Assembly: GCF_003977605.1 (NCBI RefSeq)
Contig: NZ_RYYU01000001.1
Coordinates: 2,170,590 to 2,234,589, forward strand
Source of the DNA: Prevotella koreensis
Lineage (GTDB): Bacteria; Bacteroidota; Bacteroidia; Bacteroidales; Bacteroidaceae
Length of the DNA: 64,000 nt
Direction: 5' to 3'
The translations under genes and the position numbers were made by a program. How positions within the stretch are numbered: the stretch's first letter is position 1; each line of letters starts with the position of its first letter. The notes under the pieces are model-generated. The model ran no database searches. It had not been told where the DNA came from and saw nothing but the letters and a program-made list of their open reading frames with translations. Positions 37,228 to 46,004 of the stretch are shown here, piece by piece.

Positions 37228-38571
37228 TTACACAATTCCTTGTTCTAACATTGCCTGTGCAACCTTCATGAAGCCGGCAATGTTTGCGCCCTTAACGTAG
37301 TCAACAGAGCCGTCAGGCTGTGTGCCGAACTTAACGCACTGCTCGTGGATGCTTTCCATAATCCAGTGAAGTTTTGCGTTTACCTCTTCTGCTGACCAGC
37401 TCAAGTGAGCAGCATTCTGTGTCATTTCAAGACCGGAAGTAGCAACACCACCGGCGTTTACAGCCTTACCCGGAGCGAAGAGCATACCATTGTTCTGGAA
37501 GAAATGGATAGCGCCCGGCTGGCAACCCATGTTTGAAACCTCGCAGCAGCACCAGCAGCCGTTAGCCTTCAGTTCCTTAGCATCGTCTTCGCTAAGTTCG
37601 TTCTGGAATGCACATGGGAGAGCGATGTCGCAAGGAATGCTCCAAGCTTTCTTGCCTGCGGTGAACTTAGCCTTGCCTGGGAATTTGGTTGCCATATCTT
37701 CAACCTTGTTACGGTTAGAAGCACGCATTTCGAGCATATAGTCAATCATCTCGTTTGTGATGCCTTCTGGGATTTCGCAAACACCGTCCGGTCCTGAGAT
37801 TGCTACAACCTTACCACCGAGTTGGGTAGCCTTCTGTGAAGCACCCCAAGCCACGTTACCGAAGCCGGAGATAGCAATCTTCTTGCCCTTGATGTCCTTG
37901 CCGGCCTTCTTCAAAAGGTGCTCTGTGAAATAGAGTGCGCCATAACCGGTAGCCTCAGGACGGAAGATAGAACCACCCCATGTCAGACCCTTACCGGTGA
38001 GAACACCTGTGTGATACTGACGTGTAAGTTTCTGATACATACCGTTCATGTAGCCGATTTCGCGTCCACCAACACCAACGTCACCTGCAGGAATATCCTG
38101 GTCAGGACCGATATTGTGTTTCAGTTCGAGCATGAATGCCTGGCAGAAACGCATGATTTCAGCGTCAGACTTTCCTGTTGGGTCGAAGTCAGAACCACCC
38201 TTACCACCACCCATTGGGAGAGTTGTGAGGGCATTCTTGAATGTCTGCTCGAAACCGAGGAATTTCAGCATTGAAGGAGTAACGGCTTTGTGGAAGCGGA
38301 GACCACCTTTGTAAGGACCGATAGCACTGTTGAACTGTACGCGATAACCGAGGTTTGTCTGTACTTCACCATTATCATCAATCCAGTTTACGCGGAAAGT
38401 AAATATACGCTCCGGCTCAACCATTCTCTCTACGATTCTTGCTTTCTCGTACTCGGGATGCTGATTGTAAACTTCTTCGATAGACTCAAGTACTTCCTGC
38501 ACTGCCTGCAAGTACTCCAACTCGCCCGGATGCTTCTGCTCCAGGGCTTGCATAATCTTTTTAACTTCCAT
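37228..38571 (-). CDS. gdhA: Glutamate dehydrogenase, NADP-type
   Basis: The enzyme makes glutamate from 2-oxoglutarate and ammonia, the main ammonia entry route in many Bacteroidales. The 447-residue product has the substrate-site motifs GGLRFHKAV, LPMGGGKGGSDFDP (catalytic Lys) and PAGDVGVGGREIGYM and the Rossmann motif SGFGNVAWG. One oddity: the segment usually read as AEGANMPT is here CCEVSNMGC, preceded by GCWC, a cluster of five Cys within about 11 residues. Length matches hexameric GDH. It has its own promoter and terminator. Confidence 0.95.
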   Translation of the reverse strand: MEVKKIMQALEQKHPGELEYLQAVQEVLESIEEVYNQHPEYEKARIVERMVEPERIFTFRVNWIDDNGEVQTNLGYRVQFNSAIGPYKGGLRFHKAVTPSMLKFLGFEQTFKNALTTLPMGGGKGGSDFDPTGKSDAEIMRFCQAFMLELKHNIGPDQDIPAGDVGVGGREIGYMNGMYQKLTRQYHTGVLTGKGLTWGGSIFRPEATGYGALYFTEHLLKKAGKDIKGKKIAISGFGNVAWGASQKATQLGGKVVAISGPDGVCEIPEGITNEMIDYMLEMRASNRNKVEDMATKFPGKAKFTAGKKAWSIPCDIALPCAFQNELSEDDAKELKANGCWCCCEVSNMGCQPGAIHFFQNNGMLFAPGKAVNAGGVATSGLEMTQNAAHLSWSAEEVNAKLHWIMESIHEQCVKFGTQPDGSVDYVKGANIAGFMKVAQAMLEQGIV

Positions 38572-38631
38572 AGTATGTATTTATTTATATTTATATAGGT
38601 TAAACTTTGACAGTTTGTCAAGTAGGTGCAG

Positions 38632-38662
38632 CAAAAGTAGTGGTTTTATTTGAATCCTCCAA
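38632..38662 (-). promoter_or_regulatory. Promoter of gdhA
   Basis: On the minus strand TTG (38662-38660), 20 bases and TACTTTTG (38639-38632) fit the Bacteroidetes promoter. Transcription would start near 38627, giving a leader of about 55 bases. Confidence 0.7.
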
Positions 38663-38739
38663 GTAAATATAGGAAAATTTTCACTTCAATGCTGTCTTTT
38701 TGTTAAAACGGGATATAAAGTAGTGGTGGGGCTGCTATT

Positions 38740-39111
38740 TTACTGCTTTTTGTCACTTTCTTCTTTCATCACTTCCACCGTCACTTGCGCTACACCTTGT
38801 GCAAGCATATCTATTTCTTTTGCAGCCTGCCACGACAGATCCACTACCCAGCCTTTGGCGTATGGCCCTCGGTCGTTCACCCTTACCACCACGCTTTTTC
38901 CGTTCTTTAGGTTTGTCACTTTGAGTTTCGTTCCCATTGGGTACTTCTTGTGTGCACATACAAGTCCGTAAGCGTTGTGTCTTTCTCCGCTACTTGTTTT
39001 TCGTCCGTGCGCTTTCTGTCCGTAGTAACTTGCGATTCCCTTCTCCTGTGCACAAGCATTATTTACGCACAATGTTAGCATAAGGATAATGATACCGATA
39101 AATTTCTTCAT
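38740..39111 (-). CDS. rlpA: RlpA-like double-psi beta-barrel protein
   Basis: RlpA proteins act on peptidoglycan, in some species as lytic transglycosylases on naked glycan. The 123-residue product has a signal peptide (MKKFIGIIILMLTLCVNNACA) and the DPBB domain with GIASYYGQKAHGRKTSSGE, GTKLKVTNLKNGKSVVVRV and NDRGPYAKGWVVDLSWQAA (key Asp conserved). It lacks the C-terminal SPOR domain of E. coli RlpA, so septal targeting by SPOR is not expected. Confidence 0.85.
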   Translation of the reverse strand: MKKFIGIIILMLTLCVNNACAQEKGIASYYGQKAHGRKTSSGERHNAYGLVCAHKKYPMGTKLKVTNLKNGKSVVVRVNDRGPYAKGWVVDLSWQAAKEIDMLAQGVAQVTVEVMKEESDKKQ

Positions 39112-39540
39112 AACTTAATTTTTTTCTCGGCTTTTTCATGCATTCCTTAAAATATTTATGGAAGCCATTTCGCCGAATTATTACTGCATAATATCTATTT
39201 TGTGCTGGGCAAAGGTAGTAATAAAATCAAACACAGCCAAGTAGTGAAATGCTATTTTATTGAAAATTAAGGAATTGCAAAGAAATGATTGGCTGGTATC
39301 AAATAGCGTGGGAGCATATTTCTTTTAAGGAGTTCAGGAGTTTTTGAAGTTCAAGAGTTCATGTGCCGTCATGTAATATTATTTAACACTATGTTGCGTA
39401 ACATTGAATATGTTCTTCGGATTTGGGGTAAAATATTCTTGCTTGCAGAAATGCACAAAAACATTAATGTTTAGGTCATGATGCGCTGACCATTACTGAT
39501 ACAGTATTTCTTTCTGTCGTAATTTCTATTTGATAAAAGT
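39112..39540 (-). promoter_or_regulatory. Gap with the rlpA promoter
   Basis: On the minus strand TTG (39240-39238), 20 bases and TACCTTTG (39217-39210) form a promoter for the RlpA-like gene, with a leader of about 90 bases. The rest of the gap, up to the hipA stop, shows no gene, repeat or terminator I can support. Confidence 0.65.
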
Positions 39541-41037
39541 TCATTTCTTTAGTTTGAAGTATTTCTCGACCATTGCTTTAATTTGATCGGATGAGATATT
39601 TGTCAAGCCTGTCTTTTCTATCAGTGAGAACTCTTCCTTGTTCTTGCCGATGACAAACTTGCGTTCCTTGCCATCAATATCGGCATACAGATGGTAATTA
39701 CCTTTATAAGTAGCCTCTATACGCATATTCTCTATGGCATGTCCATTGATTTCGATTGCTGCTTCCGAAGTTTCTTTCTCCCACTCTCCCCATGCTTTCA
39801 GATGGTCAATGATGGTGGTTTCTACTCTGCCAATCCATTTGTCAGATACGCCGTACTTAGTAGCTACAGCGCGGAATTGCTTCAACGATGCTACAACATC
39901 ACGTATGATAGTATCCGGTCGGCGAATACCATTATCATGGGCAAAGTCGATTACGTCATCACGGGTGATTCCACGAAGTTTTGCACGGATAAACATACAG
40001 TGATCCTCGTTTGGCAGATGTCCTCCTCTATCTATTATATAGGTAATGTCATAAGCAGGTGATAATTTCCATGAACCATCCTTGTTCATGATGAATGAGA
40101 AGTTCTTGTTATGATCATCCGTATTGTTCGACAAAATATTGAAGACCATTCTACGGAATACCTCCTGGCAGTCAGACTCTGGAAGATGAAGTTTACGGCA
40201 AACGGTAATCAGTTGCTCATAGCTGTCGGCATCTGGACAAATTGCGGCTAATGTCTGCGTATGAATCTTTCTCTCGCCATCACGATCAAATCGTTTTGTG
40301 ACGAAATGATTATTACCTTCAACCGGATATAGTTCAGATGGCATCATGCTGATTCCTGCAGCAGTTGCCAATTCATAATAGGTCATCTCCAGTTCTGCAG
40401 AGTTGTACTCTGAATTGCCGAACTTTAGCAGATAATAGTCAAAGCCCTCCAATCCGGAAACCTGACCACTACGTATCTCGCCCGTCTTATTGTTGATGGC
40501 AAGAATTGCCTTAGGCTGACGACCACCGGCAGAGGCTCCAACAGTCAGCAAAGACTGCATGGTGATTGATTCTTCAGGCACGATACGTGCGCTCTCACGT
40601 TCGGTAAAGATGCGCTCTGCCAAGTCAGACAAGGACTTCATGTCTATTTTCTCTCCTCGTCGTTCACGGGTTGTTTCAGGCAAAAACTCTAAAGCACCCA
40701 TCCCTCGTTTACCGATGAATGAGAGTTTATCAAGCGGAGTAATATCCGCACCGGCAAGGTGGTTCTGCTGACTCCAGAGGTCAAAGAGTTGATTACCCCA
40801 GGCATCAGGCAATGAATCTGCGACAAAAGCAGGAAGTTTCTGATAGATCTTGGCATCCTCACCCCAGACCGGTGCCAAAGCTCTGACGCCATCAACAGGA
40901 GCAACCAGAGGAGATACATTCAGTCCTTTCTTGATAAATTCCGGATTATAGGTGAAGTACGACAGCCTGCGACGGTCGTCCCAAGCCAATCTGCCTATTT
41001 CTTCATTCCAAAGGATTACTCTCAATAACTTTATCAT
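39541..41037 (-). CDS. hipA: HipA-type serine/threonine kinase toxin
   Basis: HipA kinases phosphorylate a cytoplasmic target (glutamyl-tRNA synthetase in E. coli) and stop growth until neutralised. The 498-residue product has the N-terminal HipA domain, the P-loop region SLLTVGASAGGRQPKAIL, and the catalytic core FNILSNNTDDHNKNFSFIMN with WKLSPAYDIT (catalytic and metal-binding Asp). The product is about 60 residues longer than E. coli HipA, the extra being a C-terminal domain. It overlaps hipB by 4 bases (ATGA), so antitoxin and toxin are coupled. Target unknown. Confidence 0.9.
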   Translation of the reverse strand: MIKLLRVILWNEEIGRLAWDDRRRLSYFTYNPEFIKKGLNVSPLVAPVDGVRALAPVWGEDAKIYQKLPAFVADSLPDAWGNQLFDLWSQQNHLAGADITPLDKLSFIGKRGMGALEFLPETTRERRGEKIDMKSLSDLAERIFTERESARIVPEESITMQSLLTVGASAGGRQPKAILAINNKTGEIRSGQVSGLEGFDYYLLKFGNSEYNSAELEMTYYELATAAGISMMPSELYPVEGNNHFVTKRFDRDGERKIHTQTLAAICPDADSYEQLITVCRKLHLPESDCQEVFRRMVFNILSNNTDDHNKNFSFIMNKDGSWKLSPAYDITYIIDRGGHLPNEDHCMFIRAKLRGITRDDVIDFAHDNGIRRPDTIIRDVVASLKQFRAVATKYGVSDKWIGRVETTIIDHLKAWGEWEKETSEAAIEINGHAIENMRIEATYKGNYHLYADIDGKERKFVIGKNKEEFSLIEKTGLTNISSDQIKAMVEKYFKLKK

Positions 41038-41351
41038 ATCGAATTGTTCGTGTGACGAATACGTTGTGCCTTCTTCTCATCCTTACGCATTAAATAGGGT
41101 GACTCCGGCAACTCCGGCAGCAAGTCATCCAAAGCATTAACCTGACCTACAACTTTCAGCAAAAGGATGAACGTTGACAATGAAATATTGCCTGCAGTAC
41201 CATTCTCGAACTTATGGATTGTTGTCAGACCTATACCCGACTGCTCTGCGACCTCCTTCTGTGTGAGATTGCAGCGCATCCTGTATTCCTTGAAACGTGA
41301 GCCAAGCAAACGAACAAGTTCAGGTGTAGAATACTCATATAGATCTACCAT
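41034..41351 (-). CDS. hipB: HipB-type antitoxin with HTH domain
   Basis: The 105-residue protein has an XRE-type helix-turn-helix (YRMRCNLTQKEVAEQSGIGL, TTIHKFENGTAGNISLSTF) at residues 20-75 and a polar tail that could bind the kinase. It is the first gene of the two-gene operon and ends overlapping hipA. Palindromes between its promoter and its start are likely its own binding sites. Confidence 0.88.
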   Translation of the reverse strand: MVDLYEYSTPELVRLLGSRFKEYRMRCNLTQKEVAEQSGIGLTTIHKFENGTAGNISLSTFILLLKVVGQVNALDDLLPELPESPYLMRKDEKKAQRIRHTNNSI

Positions 41352-41367
41352 AATATATGCGTTTAAC

Positions 41368-41465
41368 CATCACTAAAGTGATGTTTACTATTGGTTTTAT
41401 TACTTTATCTTCACTTTATTGAAGATTACAGGTGCAAATCTAATCTATTTTCCCGAAATGAACAA
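41368..41465 (-). promoter_or_regulatory. hipBA promoter and operator palindromes
   Basis: On the minus strand TTG (41465-41463), 20 bases and TAGATTTG (41442-41435) form a promoter with a start near 41428. Two perfect inverted repeats with 7-bp arms follow: ATCTTCA-6-TGAAGAT (41407-41426) at the start site and CATCACT-2-AGTGATG (41368-41383) in the leader. Their placement suits repression by HipB; binding is inferred. The two arms differ in sequence, so one may serve another regulator. Confidence 0.7.
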
Positions 41466-41629
41466 TGTTTTTTCGGAAAATATGCGAAATATGAGAGATA
41501 TTTAACTATAAATCATTGTAATAAGTCATTTTTAAGGAACGACTATTGTAACATAATGTTACAAAACATTGCATATGCTCGGCAAGTTCATAATAAGAGT
41601 TCATCATAAAATTTGAAGATTTGCGGAAT

Positions 41630-41905
41630 TTGTTGTCTCTTTATGGTATTCTAAATCAACAAAATATAAACAAAATCCACTATGATTACCGAGGACAAAG
41701 TTTTCCACTTTGTTCAAGGAAACTCTAAAAATTTTCTGTATAATTGATGAATATAACAATAATTTTAATGCAGAATTTGATAAAAATCTGTTTTGCTATC
41801 GTTTGATGCCATCAGCAGGTACTATCGTAACAGCAAAGGTCAGATGTCATAAAGTGTGGGGGCGTTGTGGTGTGCCCTCATTTCGACACTTGTCTTTCCA
41901 TAAAA
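41630..41905 (+). pseudogene. IS982-family remnant, copy beside hipBA
   Basis: An ATG at 41681 opens MITEDKVFHFVQGN, and shifted frames continue with IDEYNNNFNAEFDKNL and DAISRYYRNSKGQMS before a stop; the last resembles the RYRNxxxQMS segment of IS982 transposases. The copy is about 75 percent like 45545-45810, including 40 bases of upstream non-coding DNA. Only about the first 60 codons remain, with several frameshifts. Confidence 0.6.
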
Positions 41906-42011
41906 TTAGTTGACTTTACGGCTCAACTTATTTTGGGAAAAGACTGATGGAGATTGTTTATCCATCCTTACCTCCTGTAAGTTCAAAAACGAAGTGCAAT
42001 AAAAAAGTGAT

Positions 42012-42075
42012 CCTCGCCGAGAGATGCAGACGTTCTCGAAGCGTAGCGAGAGGTTGTCTGCATCTCTCGGCGAGG
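42012..42075. repeat. Perfect 20-bp inverted repeat within IS30 leader
   Basis: CCTCGCCGAGAGATGCAGAC at 42012-42031 is repeated in perfect inverse at 42056-42075, around a 24-base loop with inner TCTCG/CGAGA arms. AAAAAG follows. As RNA it would be a very stable hairpin upstream of the transposase start and could limit its transcription or translation. Confidence 0.9.
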
Positions 42076-42145
42076 AAAAAGAGCCAATCAGCAATACAAA
42101 TATAAAAGGGAGACCGAAATCTCCCAAAGATTAACTAACTTTGTA

Positions 42146-43090
42146 TTGCAAATGTATCATCAATTAATCTCGGAGCAAAGGTCGCAAATTTTTGCCTTAC
42201 TCCAAAAGAAAACAGCGAGAAAAGAAATTGCCGACATCGTCGGCATCAGTAAGTCAACACTGTCACGTGAAATCAAACGCAATAGCACGCCATCGGGAAA
42301 GTATATTTGGACGAGGGCACACGATATGGCTATGCAGCGCAGAAAGAGAACGGTAACAAACGCCAAACTCTCCGACGAATTAGTCCGGAGAATCAAGGAA
42401 GATATTACCAACTACCGGTGGTCTCCAAGACAAATATCAGGGTATCTGCGCATAAATGAGGGGATAAAGGTGTCCCACCGGTCCATCTATAACATCATAC
42501 ACAATGACACAACAGGGAAACTTGCCGAACACACAAGACATAAGATGAAATACAGGCATCGGCCCAAGGGCGGACATCTTCCAATCAAGGACAGGGTGAG
42601 CATACATGAAAGAAGTAAGGAAGTTGATGGGAAAAGATTCGGAGATTTTGAGATGGATTTAATCGTCGATCCTAACCAAAACGCCATACTCACACCGGTG
42701 GAGAAATCCACCAATATGTTGCTTATGCAGAAACTGCCATTTGGGAAGCAGTCAAAGCCTCCGGCAAAGGTGGTTAGAAAACTGCTGCTACCATACAAGG
42801 ACTACCTGAAGACCATTACAACTGATAATGGACCGGAATTTGCGGCACATAAGGACATCACGAAATATTTGGGAGAACCTGTGTACTTCGCTGATCCATA
42901 TTGTTCATGGCAAAAGGGAACGGTTGAGAATACAAACAAGTTAATAAGACAATATATACCGAAAAAGGATTCGTTTGACCAATATACGGACAAGAGAATT
43001 ATGTCGATACAAAAGAAATTGAACGAAAGACCGAGAGAAAAATTAAACTTTTCTACACCAAAGTGCGAGTTCTTCAAACATGTTTTGTAA
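42146..43090 (+). CDS. IS30-family transposase
   Basis: The 314-residue transposase has an N-terminal helix-turn-helix (TARKEIADIVGISKSTLSRE) that would bind the ends and a DDE catalytic domain: GDFEMDLI (first Asp), TITTDNGPEFA (second Asp) and GTVENTNKLIRQYIPK (Glu). The frame is intact. A start at 42152 is also possible. The element could be active. Confidence 0.92.
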   Translation: MQMYHQLISEQRSQIFALLQKKTARKEIADIVGISKSTLSREIKRNSTPSGKYIWTRAHDMAMQRRKRTVTNAKLSDELVRRIKEDITNYRWSPRQISGYLRINEGIKVSHRSIYNIIHNDTTGKLAEHTRHKMKYRHRPKGGHLPIKDRVSIHERSKEVDGKRFGDFEMDLIVDPNQNAILTPVEKSTNMLLMQKLPFGKQSKPPAKVVRKLLLPYKDYLKTITTDNGPEFAAHKDITKYLGEPVYFADPYCSWQKGTVENTNKLIRQYIPKKDSFDQYTDKRIMSIQKKLNERPREKLNFSTPKCEFFKHVL

Positions 43091-43167
43091 TTTTGCACTT
43101 GGTGGTTGACTCTACATATCTTAAAACCATAAACCGTAAAAATGCAATGAAAATCCAGAAACCTTTG

Positions 43168-44007
43168 TTATTCTCCAGACTGCTCCGTGCTTTCAGGCTC
43201 AATTGATTTCTTCTTAATACGATAGGGGAATTTCACACCACGCTTTTCAAGTCTTCGCTTTATCTCTTGCGCCATCTTTCCGTGCTCAGCGTTTAGGTCA
43301 AAACCCTCATCGTAGTATCTTTGTAAAGAAGAAGCAACATTATCGGCAGGATCTGCGCTAGCCATAGGGTCTGCTCCAACATCCAACAGGAAGAGCACGA
43401 TATCCCATTCATACATAAACGCCCGTCCACAGATTACAGGTGTTGGGTTATTACCGCAATTAAGATCTATACCTTGTTCAACTAAATATTTTATCTTTTC
43501 TTTTCCCTGTATCTCATCTCGAACAGCAGTCCAAAGAGGGCTGATATAGGTAGTATCATTTACATTTGCCCCATATTTTACGAATAGTTTCATATATCTG
43601 ATATGATAAGCCTTGTATGCGGAATATTCCAAGCACACACCTTCACTCTCATCATCGCTATATCCTTTTTTATGTAATTTGGGGTGAGTATAGAATACAC
43701 TGTGAATATTTGGGTCTGCACCATTCTCCAACAATAATTTCACCATGTTGTAGTCTGTGTTCAACAAGGCGTAAAAAAGATACGTCATACCGCCTTTACT
43801 GACATGGTTCAGGTCTATACCTTTTTTAATCATATGATTTACGTCAGAATAACTACCTTCATATATAGCAGTGGCCATCTCCAGTTCCGTACCATCGGGG
43901 AAATAAATCTCTGGCGGAGGGGGATTTATTTTATATGATCTTCTTAATAGAGAATCACAACTTGCTAATAATACTGATATAACAACTAAAGCAATTATCT
44001 TTTTCAT
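43168..44007 (-). CDS. Ankyrin-repeat lipoprotein
   Basis: The 279-residue protein has a lipoprotein signal (MKKIIALVVISVLLASC, lipobox LASC) and four or five ankyrin-like repeats (MVKLLLENGADPNIHS, MKLFVKYGANVND, IKYLVEQGIDLNCG, VLFLLDVGADPMAS). Ankyrin repeats bind proteins. Exported ankyrin proteins are known in some systems as inhibitors of secreted lipases or proteases; no such partner is visible here. It lies between two insertion sequences and has no operon neighbours. Confidence 0.8.
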   Translation of the reverse strand: MKKIIALVVISVLLASCDSLLRRSYKINPPPPEIYFPDGTELEMATAIYEGSYSDVNHMIKKGIDLNHVSKGGMTYLFYALLNTDYNMVKLLLENGADPNIHSVFYTHPKLHKKGYSDDESEGVCLEYSAYKAYHIRYMKLFVKYGANVNDTTYISPLWTAVRDEIQGKEKIKYLVEQGIDLNCGNNPTPVICGRAFMYEWDIVLFLLDVGADPMASADPADNVASSLQRYYDEGFDLNAEHGKMAQEIKRRLEKRGVKFPYRIKKKSIEPESTEQSGE

Positions 44008-44094
44008 AAAGTATATTATGATTGTTATTTATACGAGAGTCCGGAATAAAAAATCATCACACATTTGGCCTTCTACAGAAATTGATGTATCATT

Positions 44095-44176
44095 AAAGCA
44101 CTTTAAATCATCAAGATACATACAAAACCCGTCGTTATTACCGAGTACAAAGTTAATGAAATTTTCTGTATTAACC
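44095..44176 (+). pseudogene. IS982-family remnant, shortest copy
   Basis: The stretch reads VVITEYKVNEIFCI in one frame (44131-44172), equal to the MITEDKVTEIFCI start of IS982 transposases. It is cut off within about 10 bases of the left end of the IS4 element, so the IS4 element probably inserted into it. Confidence 0.5.
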
Positions 44177-45527
44177 CAATAGTGTCCTAAATAATTTTCA
44201 AAAAATGAAGGAAGTTGTTTTCAATAATTCAAAAAAGTATTATCTTAGTGTTCTCTCAAAACCAAAACTTCCTTCATGGCAAAGATAACACTTTTCGCTC
44301 AACTAATCCAACAATTACCAAAAGATTTAATCAAATCTCTGATTAAAAAGCATGGAACAGACAAACATCCCAAGGGTTTTAAACATAATGTCACCTTGTG
44401 AGCATGATATTCTGTAAGTTCGCCGACAGCGTATCCGTCCGTGAGATAAGCAACGGTCTCCACTACACCAATGGCAACCTGAATCATTTGGGTATCCTTC
44501 GCGCTCCCTCCAAGTCAAACATCGCTTACCAGAATGAGGAAACACTCCTGCGCGTTCTTTCGTGAATACTATTACAAGTTGCTGAATTATTTCATACAGC
44601 AGATTCGATTCTCCAGACATAAGTTCCGACTAAAGAATGCTGTCTATGTCATTGATTCCACAATTATCACCCATTGTGTCAAGGTATACAATTGGGCGCA
44701 CTACACCCATTCAAAGGAAACCGTGAAACTGCTAACGTTATTGAATTTCATGACGCTGCTTCCTGAATATGTGCATATTACGGATGGAAAGGTGGCAGAT
44801 AATACTGCCGCAAGGCATGTAGAGGTGAAGCCCGGCAGTATCGTTGTGAGCGACCGAGGATACTTTTACACTCGTCTTCCGAACATTTGGGACAGCATCA
44901 AGGTGTTCTTTGTAGTCAGAGTCAGGGACAACCCAGTTTATAAGCGAATTGAAGAGCGTGAATTGTCTGACAACGCTTACCCGGAAGTACTCATTGATGA
45001 GATAGTGATACTCAAAGGAAACAAAACAGCCGAACAATACCCCAAGCCCATACGGAGAATTGCCGTGTACAATACCGAACACGGATTTATAATAGAACTA
45101 CTCACCAACAACATGAAACTTTCCGCAGGAACAATTGTCGGATTGTACAAAGCAAGATGGGATATTGAGGTCTTCTTCCGAAACCTAAAGCAGAACTTTC
45201 ATATAAAGAGTTTTGTCGGAACATCATCCAATGCCGTAGAGATACAGATATGGACGGCACTCATCACAATATTGCTCTTTGCCGTGCTTCAAACAGCAGG
45301 CAACATACAAATGGCATTTCTCGAATCTTGTTTCATCGCTAAGGCTCAACACATTTACGAAAATCGACCAGTATCAATGGATTAACAAGCCATTCACACC
45401 ACCGCCTGAGAACTAATTTGAAACATAGGGGGGTATGTGCTGTTTAACGTTGGAACAAAATATGTCAAATCATATGATTTGATGCAACTTTGTATGCGTT
45501 TTAACAAAAATTATTTAGGATACTATT
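44177..45527 (+). mobile_element. IS4-family insertion sequence, decayed
   Basis: The ends AGTGTCCTAAATAATTTT (left) and its near-perfect inverse AAAATTATTTAGGATACT (right) bound an element of about 1.35 kb. Its single transposase gene is broken by at least three frameshifts, so it cannot move by itself. Confidence 0.75.
44277..45416 (+). pseudogene. IS4-family transposase, multiple frameshifts
   Basis: The gene starts MAKITLFAQLIQQLPKDLIK at 44277 and meets a stop near 44399. Another frame continues (CKFADSVSVREISNGLHY, HLGILRAPSKS) to 44565, and a third from about 44534 (FFREYYYKLLNYF) carries VIDSTII and VVSDRGYF (two Asp) and the YREK signature YKARWDIEVFFRNLKQ. The true C-terminus (FTKIDQYQWINKPFTPPPEN) is in yet another frame, ending at a TAA at 45414-45416. 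Confidence 0.8.
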
Positions 45528-45544
45528 GGATAAAAACCCATAAT

Positions 45545-45830
45545 TAAATTTGGTAATCTGTGGAAATTATTCTGTCTTTATGGTATTTTTAATCAATAAA
45601 ATACAAATAAAATCCGCTATGATTAACGAGGACAAAGGTATAGATTTTTCTGTATTAGCGATTAATTTAACAAGAATTTTAATGCAGAACTTGATAAAAA
45701 ACTGTTTTGCCATAGTTTGATGGTATTGGCAGGTACTATTGTAACTGTTAAGGTCAGATTTAATAATGTGTGTTACGCAGTTGTGTTGTGTCGCCATTTC
45801 GGAATTTTTTGTCTGCTTTTTCTTTCATAA
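45545..45830 (+). pseudogene. IS982-family remnant, longest homology
   Basis: An ATG at 45619 opens MINEDKGIDF; related frames give FNKNFNAELDKKL and further pieces. The stretch is the partner of 41630-41905. It lies on the other side of the decayed IS4 element. The remainder of 45528-46004 has no gene or regulatory site I can support. Confidence 0.55.
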
Positions 45831-46004
45831 CAAATCGAAGGTATTAATGGTGCAAGTGAATAAAAAACGAGATAGTTGGGGCTCTTTTATTTGATGGAAC
45901 TTATTCCTAACTCGCGTATATACTATTTTTAAAAGCATTAGTATGTTGTAAATTCTCACACTTTTTATTCCGTATTAATCCTAAACTCCTTAAAATTTTC
46001 TGCG

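Larger units (their letters stand above)
41976..43116 (+). mobile_element. IS30-family insertion sequence
   Basis: The element is about 1,141 bp. The left end (tgtaagttcaaaaacgaagt...) and the inverse of the right end (tgtagagtcaaccaccaagt...) match at 19 of the outer 26 positions. One transposase gene fills most of it. A 64-bp long palindrome lies between the left end and the gene. The flanking bases do not show an obvious target duplication, so its age cannot be judged. Confidence 0.75.

Noticed and set aside
41399..41609. Small + strand frames in the hipBA control region
   Set aside because: They cross the promoter and palindromes, are AT-rich without motif and have no start context.
44299..44620. 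Minus-strand frames inside the IS4 element
   Set aside because: They are opposite the decayed transposase, whose motifs are readable on the + strand.
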